Below, piece after piece: positions 58,913 through 64,000 of a stretch of 64,000 bases of DNA. Source of the stretch: Bacillus shivajii (lineage in GTDB: Bacteria; Bacillota; Bacilli; Bacillales; Salisediminibacteriaceae); contig NZ_CP084703.1 in the NCBI RefSeq assembly GCF_020519665.1, forward strand, positions 62,001-126,000, written 5' to 3'. A program made the position numbers and the translations under genes. How positions within the stretch are numbered: position 1 is the stretch's first letter; every line of letters starts with the position of its first letter. The notes beneath the pieces are model-generated. The model worked only from the letters and a program-made list of their open reading frames with translations. It ran no database searches and was not told the origin of the DNA.

Positions 58913-59516
58913 TACCTTTAAATGAAAGGTTTCTTTTTTGCGTGCAAAAAAGGCAAATCAAGAAAGTGGTGAACAAATCATAGAAGTCGCAAGTAAACGG
59001 GGAAAGTCTTAACCGATCATATGTAAGGTAAGGGCATTTTTCATAAAAAATGAGTAAAAAAATCAAAAATTAACACTTAACACTTTAGACTTCTAATTTT
59101 CTAAAAAATAAATTTAACTACATATATAAGTGATCGACTTAATAACAAGATTATTCAAAAACATATTCTTAAACGATTCTTCGTATATTATTAGTCATTA
59201 GTCTTGTACTTTGTCGATGTTATATCAACTTTCTCTTGCTCCCTTTAACTTAGACGGCTAATTATTAAAAGATTTTAGATAATAAGAGAGTTTGATAGAG
59301 GCATAGTGATATAGTAAGTAACTTTCAATTTAAAGTTGCAATAAAGGAAATAAGAGTTAAACGTCGAAGTATTACCAATTACAATGTCAAACAATTTTGG
59401 AATTTGATTCGTGAATTATTTACCCCCTATAGCTTGTTTAAAAAGTTTATTAACAAGAAGGGTTAGGAAAAGTAAAAGGTAACCAATCAAAATTAGTATA
59501 GGGTAGGTGAAGTTAG
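58913..59516 (+). other. Gene-free stretch between the IS and the mgtC-like gene
   Basis: About 600 AT-rich bases. At 58914-58939 there is a short hairpin with T run (ACCTTT-AAATG-AAAGGT), probably the original terminator or flanking DNA into which the IS went. I see no gene, no M-box magnesium riboswitch and no clear promoter; the beginning shows no similarity to B. subtilis, where rrn is followed directly by ctsR. Confidence 0.5.
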
Positions 59517-60230
59517 ATGGGATGGGATTGGTTTGTTACAGATGATATTGGAATAATGACTATTAGATTGGTATTAGCAGCATTATTAGGGGGATTAGTA
59601 GGAGTTGAAAGAGAATTTCATCATCACCCCGCTGGTTTTCGAACACACATGTTGGTAAGTGTGGGGTCTTGTTTAATTATGTTATTGTCATTTTATGGAT
59701 TTGAAACATATATGAGTGAAAATCCAGAGGTTGTTACATTTGACCCATCACGTTTAGCTGCATATGTTGTAAGTGGAATCGGCTTTCTTGGTGCAGGAAC
59801 AATTCTTGTTCAGGGTTATACAGTAAGAGGACTAACAACAGCCGCTTCGATATGGGTAGTAGCTGGAATTGGTTTAACAGTGGGAGCAGGGTTATATACT
59901 GCTGGAATCTTGACGACCGTTATTGTGATTTTAAGTTTATTTTTCCTTGGGAAAATTAATTTTAGTTTCTTATCAAAAAATAATAAGAAACAAGTAATTA
60001 TGCTTGTTGAAGAAGATATTAGCGAATTAAACCTTGTTGTAAAAGCATTCGAGGACAAAAAATTGTCAGTGAGTAGCATCAAAGGTGAGAAACAAAAAAT
60101 TTATAATGACAAACAAATGATTGAATATCGCTTATTGGTGGAATATCAAAAAGAGGAAGTCATGTTTAATGTAGTAGATCAAGTACAACGTTTCCCGTTT
60201 GTTCGTGAAATATACTTAGATTCTCGTTAG
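59517..60230 (+). CDS. MgtC/SapB-family membrane protein
   Basis: A 237-residue protein with about five membrane segments in the first 150 residues (TIRLVLAALLGGLVGVEREFHHHPAGFRTHMLVSVGSCLIMLLSFYG; SGIGFLGAGTILVQGYTVRGLTTAASIWVVAGIGLTVGAG), the MgtC signature including the conserved ER(E/D) and GAG(T/I), and a C-terminal cytoplasmic ACT-like domain (about 160-237). MgtC proteins affect growth at low magnesium and inhibit the F-type ATPase in pathogens; in Bacillus the role is unknown. AGGTGA precedes the ATG. Not present at this place in B. subtilis. Confidence 0.88.
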   Translation: MGWDWFVTDDIGIMTIRLVLAALLGGLVGVEREFHHHPAGFRTHMLVSVGSCLIMLLSFYGFETYMSENPEVVTFDPSRLAAYVVSGIGFLGAGTILVQGYTVRGLTTAASIWVVAGIGLTVGAGLYTAGILTTVIVILSLFFLGKINFSFLSKNNKKQVIMLVEEDISELNLVVKAFEDKKLSVSSIKGEKQKIYNDKQMIEYRLLVEYQKEEVMFNVVDQVQRFPFVREIYLDSR

Positions 60231-60294
60231 AATTAACCAACAAATTCATGGCTATACTATATAAAGATACAGATATTTCCTCTAAGCAAAATGG

Positions 60295-60347
60295 TTGCAG
60301 ATTATGTGAATATGATTATAATAAAAGTATAGTCAAAGATAGTCAAA
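60295..60347 (+). promoter_or_regulatory. ctsR promoter with CtsR operator
   Basis: TTGCAG (60295-60300), 16 bases, TATAAT (60317-60322), then AGTCAAA-GAT-AGTCAAA (60331-60347), a full match to the CtsR heptad repeat RGTCAAA-NAN-RGTCAAA, followed by a third GTCAAA. The operator overlaps the expected transcription start, so CtsR would repress its own operon. Confidence 0.9.
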
Positions 60348-60446
60348 GTCAAAAATAACAAACAATTTTATAATAAGTATGCCCAAGAGGTATTGAAATC
60401 ATGAGTAAAAGAATTAACCTGTTCATTACTCGCAGGAGGGGTTGTG

Positions 60447-60917
60447 ATGGGGAATATATCGGATGTGATCGAACAGTATTTAAAGCGTATTATTGATGAT
60501 AGTAAGCAAGAAGGAATTGAAATAAAACGAAGTGAGTTGGCTGAAAAGTTTGATTGTGTTCCTTCCCAAATTAATTATGTTATCAGTACGCGCTTTACTG
60601 TCGAAAAGGGATATTTAGTAGAAAGTAAGCGCGGAGGTGGCGGGTATATCCGTATTATTAAGGTACGCCCTGATGATCAGTTGGCATTATTCGATCAAAT
60701 TATTGAAATGATTGGTCAGGAAATTCCTCAAGCTTCTGCAACGAATATTGTACTGAGACTTCTTGAAGAAGAAGCTGTATCAAAACGTGAAGCAAATTTA
60801 ATGTTAAGTGCGATCGAAAGATCTACCCTTAACTTAAAACTCCCATATAGGGATGAAGTTAGGGCTAGGTTATTAAAGGCAATGGTATCAACATTAAAGT
60901 ATAAAGAATTAGATTAA
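60447..60917 (+). CDS. ctsR: Class III stress repressor CtsR
   Basis: Represses clp genes at low temperature; inactivated by heat through a Gly-rich thermosensing loop and by McsB. The 156-residue protein has a winged helix (MGNISDVIEQYLKRIIDDSK, SELAEKFDCVPSQINYVISTRF), the glycine-rich wing KRGGGGYIRI (about 61-70) and a C-terminal four-helix dimerisation domain. ATG 60447 is chosen; a GTG just upstream (60444) is too near the AGGAGGGG. First gene of the four-gene operon. Confidence 0.96.
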   Translation: MGNISDVIEQYLKRIIDDSKQEGIEIKRSELAEKFDCVPSQINYVISTRFTVEKGYLVESKRGGGGYIRIIKVRPDDQLALFDQIIEMIGQEIPQASATNIVLRLLEEEAVSKREANLMLSAIERSTLNLKLPYRDEVRARLLKAMVSTLKYKELD

Positions 60918-60942
60918 TTAGTGAAAGAAGGAGGGGTAAGGC

Positions 60943-61479
60943 ATGCTCTGTCAAGAATGTAATCAAAGAGAAGCTTCTTTGCACTTTACAAAAATCATAA
61001 ATGGCAAGAAAACTGAGTTTCACATTTGTGATCAATGTGCAAAGGAAAAGGGAGATTATATTCCAGGGTCAAATAGTTACTCAATTCATCAATTGTTATC
61101 AGGACTACTCGACTTTGAGCAGCCAATGACTTCGTCAGATTCAAGTATTTCAAAGAATGGGCACGAACTATCTTGTAAAGTATGCAAAATGACGTACCCT
61201 CAATTTGCTGAGATTGGTAGGTTTGGCTGCGCAGAATGTTATAAAACCTTTGGTGAGAAGTTAACCCCAATCTTTAAACGTATTCATAGTGGAAATGCTG
61301 TTCATGGAGGTAAAATACCTAAAAGGCTAGGGGAGGACCTCCATATTCATAAGGAGATTGAGCAGTTAAAGTCACAAATGCAAGGTTTGATCCAAAAAGA
61401 AGAATTTGAGAAAGCAGCTGAAGTGCGAGATCAAATTCGCTCCTTAGAAAAGAGCTTAGATGAGAAGAAGGAGGGGTGA
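60943..61479 (+). CDS. mcsA: McsA, activator of arginine kinase McsB
   Basis: Zinc-binding adaptor that activates McsB. 178 residues with CxxC pairs: CQEC and CDQC near the N-terminus (3-6, about 29-32), CKVC and CAEC (about 78-110), and a C-terminal UVR motif (about 135-170, LKSQMQGLIQKEEFEKAAEVRDQIRSLEKSL). GGAGGGG precedes the ATG. Starts 25 bases after ctsR and ends three bases before mcsB. Confidence 0.95.
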   Translation: MLCQECNQREASLHFTKIINGKKTEFHICDQCAKEKGDYIPGSNSYSIHQLLSGLLDFEQPMTSSDSSISKNGHELSCKVCKMTYPQFAEIGRFGCAECYKTFGEKLTPIFKRIHSGNAVHGGKIPKRLGEDLHIHKEIEQLKSQMQGLIQKEEFEKAAEVRDQIRSLEKSLDEKKEG

Positions 61480-61482
61480 GGG

Positions 61483-62574
61483 ATGTCTCTACAAAACTTT
61501 ATCAATAAAGCGATTAGTCCTTGGATGAATAATCAAGGTCCTGAAGCAGATATTGTATTAAGCAGTAGGGTTCGATATGCAAGAAACTTAGCTGATAAAC
61601 CTTTTCCAATAACTGCTTCAAAAGAGGAACTAAATCAAATCGTAGAAAATGTTAAAGAAAAATTTGCGGGTCATTCCCACCGAAAGTTTGGGGAACTAGA
61701 ACTCATTCATATGGATGAGTTAAAGCAAAATGAAAAAAGAGTACTCGTTGAGAAGCATTTAATTAGCCCTAACCTTTCAGATGAATCTAAAGCAGGTGCG
61801 GTTTTGTTAAGTGAAGATGAGTCATTAAGCGTCATGGTGAATGAGGAAGATCATTTTCGCATTCAAGTGTTATTGTCAGGTTTTCAACTGAACCAAGGTT
61901 TGAAATATGCCAATGAGTTAGATGATTGGATGGAAGACAAAGTAGATTTTGCATTCACAGAGAAACACGGTTACTTAACGAGCTGTCCAACCAATGTAGG
62001 CACTGGACTGAGAGCTTCTGTTATGATGCATCTTCCTGCATTAGTCATAACACAACAAATGAAACGAATTCTTCCTGCAATTAACCAATTAGGCCTTGTT
62101 GTTAGAGGAATTTACGGGGAAGGAAGCGAAGCATTAGGTAACTTGTTTCAAATTTCCAATCAGATGACGCTTGGAAAGTCAGAACAAGACATTATTGATG
62201 ACTTACGTAGTGTCGTGTTGCAGCTTGTTCAACAAGAGCGATCAGCAAGAGAGCTTCTTTTAGAACAGTCAAAAATACAAATAGAGGATCGTGTATATCG
62301 TTCTTACGGGACTCTCTCATACTGTCGAAACATTGAATCTAAAGAAGCGACACAACGATTGTCAGATGTACGGCTTGGTATTGACATGGGGTTAATTAGG
62401 GATGTAAGAGGTAACATTTTAAATGAATTAATGATATTAACACAACCAGGATTTTTACAACAATATGCAGGTGAAATATTATCACCCGACCAAAGAGATC
62501 AAAGAAGAGCAGCACTTATTAGAGAACGACTAAAATTAGAGGATGAATTTCAAAGCGGAGGTGGAGAAACATGA
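61483..62574 (+). CDS. mcsB: Protein arginine kinase McsB
   Basis: Phosphorylates arginine residues of misfolded proteins, which marks them for ClpCP, and of CtsR. 363 residues of the guanidino (phosphagen) kinase family catalytic domain: [19 protein letters not shown], then [24 protein letters not shown] (the phosphagen-kinase CPTNxGT motif, with the catalytic Cys), and [24 protein letters not shown]. Ends in ATGA overlap with clpC, so translation is coupled. GAGGGGTGAGG precedes the ATG. Confidence 0.97.
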   Translation: MSLQNFINKAISPWMNNQGPEADIVLSSRVRYARNLADKPFPITASKEELNQIVENVKEKFAGHSHRKFGELELIHMDELKQNEKRVLVEKHLISPNLSDESKAGAVLLSEDESLSVMVNEEDHFRIQVLLSGFQLNQGLKYANELDDWMEDKVDFAFTEKHGYLTSCPTNVGTGLRASVMMHLPALVITQQMKRILPAINQLGLVVRGIYGEGSEALGNLFQISNQMTLGKSEQDIIDDLRSVVLQLVQQERSARELLLEQSKIQIEDRVYRSYGTLSYCRNIESKEATQRLSDVRLGIDMGLIRDVRGNILNELMILTQPGFLQQYAGEILSPDQRDQRRAALIRERLKLEDEFQSGGGET

Positions 62575-64000
62575 TGTTTGGACGTTTTACAGAAAGAGCA
62601 CAAAAAGTCTTAGCTTTAGCACAAGAAGAAGCCGTACGATTAGGTCATAACAATATTGGTACTGAGCACATTCTTCTTGGCTTAGTTCGCGAAGGAGAAG
62701 GAATTGCTGCAAAGGCACTGAGTGCCCTTGGATTAAGCTCTGATAAAATTCAAACTGAAGTTGAAAATTTAATTGGACGTGGGGAAGAGAAAACAAAGCA
62801 AGTGCACTATACGCCACGCGCGAAAAAAGTCATTGAACTTTCTATGGATGAGGCTAGAAAACTAGGACACTCCTATGTTGGAACTGAACATGTGCTTCTT
62901 GGTTTAATCCGTGAAGGAGAAGGGGTTGCAGCACGAGTCTTAAATAACTTAGGAGTCAGCTTAAATAAAGCTAGGCAGCAAGTATTACAGCTGTTAGGAA
63001 GCAGCGAATCTTCAAATAGTCAGCAGCAGTCGGCTAATGGAGGTGGAAGTAATGTGAATACACCGACATTAGATAGTTTAGCGCGAGACCTAACAGCGAT
63101 TGCAAAAGAAGACCAAATCGATCCTGTTATTGGTCGTTCAAAAGAAATTGAACGTGTCATTCAAGTGTTAAGCCGTCGTACTAAAAACAACCCAGTTCTA
63201 ATTGGAGAACCCGGCGTTGGTAAAACCGCCATTGCAGAAGGACTTGCGCAACAAATTATAAACAATGAGGTTCCTGAAACATTACGAAATAAACGTGTAA
63301 TGACATTAGATATGGGAACAGTTGTTGCAGGAACGAAATACCGTGGTGAGTTTGAGGATCGCTTGAAAAAAGTGATGGAAGAAATTCGTCAAGCAGCTAA
63401 TGTCATTTTATTCATCGATGAGCTTCACACATTAATTGGTGCAGGGGGTGCTGAAGGTGCAATTGATGCGTCGAATATTTTAAAACCATCCCTTGCACGC
63501 GGAGAGTTGCAATGTATTGGTGCAACCACTTTAGATGAATATCGTAAATATATTGAAAAGGATGCAGCATTAGAACGAAGATTCCAGCCAATTCAAGTTG
63601 ATGAACCAACACTAGAAGAGTCAACACAAATATTAAAAGGACTGCGTGATCGTTATGAAGCGCACCATCGTGTAACAATTACTGATGATGCTATTGAGGC
63701 GGCTGTAAAACTATCAGATCGTTACATTTCTGATCGATTTTTACCGGATAAAGCGATTGACTTAATTGATGAAGCAGCATCAAAAGTTCGTCTAAGGTCT
63801 TACACAGCACCGCCGAACTTAAAAGAGATGGAGCAAAAACTTGAAGAAACACGCAAAGAGAAGGATGCAGCTGTACAAAGTCAAGAATTTGAAAAAGCAG
63901 CATCGTTAAGAGATAGCGAGCAACGAATTCGCGAAGAATTAGATGACTTGAAAAAGCAATGGAAAGAAAAACAAGGTCAAGAGAATTCCGAAGTTGTCAC
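62571..64000 (+). CDS. clpC: ATP-dependent Clp protease ATPase ClpC (5' part)
   Basis: AAA+ unfoldase that feeds ClpP and degrades stress-damaged and arginine-phosphorylated proteins, as well as regulators such as ComK and MurAA. Only about 476 codons lie in the window; the frame is open to the end. Visible: [21 protein letters not shown] with the double Clp N-domain (about 1-145), a Ser/Gln/Gly linker, the first AAA domain with Walker A GEPGVGKT (about 212-219) and Walker [16 protein letters not shown], and the start of the UVR-containing middle domain (about 410 onward). Starts by ATGA overlap with mcsB. Confidence 0.97.
   Translation, partial: MMFGRFTERAQKVLALAQEEAVRLGHNNIGTEHILLGLVREGEGIAAKALSALGLSSDKIQTEVENLIGRGEEKTKQVHYTPRAKKVIELSMDEARKLGHSYVGTEHVLLGLIREGEGVAARVLNNLGVSLNKARQQVLQLLGSSESSNSQQQSANGGGSNVNTPTLDSLARDLTAIAKEDQIDPVIGRSKEIERVIQVLSRRTKNNPVLIGEPGVGKTAIAEGLAQQIINNEVPETLRNKRVMTLDMGTVVAGTKYRGEFEDRLKKVMEEIRQAANVILFIDELHTLIGAGGAEGAIDASNILKPSLARGELQCIGATTLDEYRKYIEKDAALERRFQPIQVDEPTLEESTQILKGLRDRYEAHHRVTITDDAIEAAVKLSDRYISDRFLPDKAIDLIDEAASKVRLRSYTAPPNLKEMEQKLEETRKEKDAAVQSQEFEKAASLRDSEQRIREELDDLKKQWKEKQGQENSEVV

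Noticed and set aside
58938-59012. A 24-codon frame behind the IS, ending in ESGEQIIEVASKRGKS
   Set aside because: It looks somewhat protein-like but is very short, begins with TTG without ribosome-binding site and matches nothing I recognise.
58913-59516. M-box magnesium riboswitch before the mgtC-like gene
   Set aside because: The conserved M-box core segments could not be found in the 600 bases.

Overview
The window comes from the chromosome of a low-GC, endospore-forming Firmicute of the family Bacillaceae. Every recognisable protein gene lies on the + strand. The gene order from metS through tatD, rnmV, rsmA, veg, spoVG, mfd, spoIIE, tilS, ftsH, the folate genes and lysS to two rRNA operons and ctsR-mcsA-mcsB-clpC is the origin-proximal order of Bacillus subtilis. 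The 16S text and the low GC would suit an alkaliphilic or halotolerant Bacillus relative (Anaerobacillus, Evansella or Alkalihalobacillus type), but I cannot fix the genus.

Layout. 1-9.7 kb: the 3' end of metS, tatD, yabE, rnmV, rsmA, yabG, veg, sspF, ispE, purR. 9.9-19.3 kb: spoVG, glmU, prs, ctc, pth, fin, mfd, spoVT. 19.6-25 kb: a yabM-like flippase, yabN, rqcP, yabP, yabQ, divIC, yabR. 25-33 kb: spoIIE, yabS, yabT, a two-gene ThrE-type exporter that is absent here in B. subtilis, tilS, hpt. 33-44.6 kb: ftsH, coaX, hslO, the folate block pabB-pabA-pabC-folP-folB-folK, yazB, dusB, lysS. 44.7-46 kb: gene-free, filled with repeat elements and the tandem rrn promoters. 46-57.4 kb: two complete rRNA operons in tandem, with Ile and Ala tRNAs in the first spacer and a nine-tRNA cluster between the operons. 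57.5-58.9 kb: an intact ISL3-type insertion sequence with an 8-bp target duplication. 59.5-64 kb: an mgtC-like gene, then the CtsR-controlled protein quality-control operon, with clpC cut by the window end.

How the genes work together. Housekeeping translation functions (metS, lysS, tilS, dusB, pth, ctc, rqcP, rRNA, tRNA) alternate with sporulation genes (yabG, sspF, spoVG, fin, spoVT, yabP, yabQ, spoIIE, yabT), cell-envelope and division genes (yabE, glmU, yabM, divIC, ftsH) and nucleotide, cofactor and folate synthesis (prs, purR, hpt, coaX, pab and fol genes). Regulatory sequences that can be read directly include a SigH-like promoter before spoVG, a SigB-like promoter before ctc, a SigF-like promoter before fin, a Spo0A-type promoter with a 22-bp spacer before spoIIE, and a CtsR heptad-repeat operator before ctsR.

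The least ordinary content is intergenic: a dispersed, probably non-autonomous repeat family with four recognisable copies (one with terminal inverted repeats and an 8-bp target duplication), a run of five 32-bp tandem repeats inside one copy, a small palindrome cluster in only the second 16S-23S spacer, and an insertion sequence whose transposase ribosome-binding site can be folded into a hairpin. I found no clear new multi-gene system; the repeat family is the best candidate for something undescribed.
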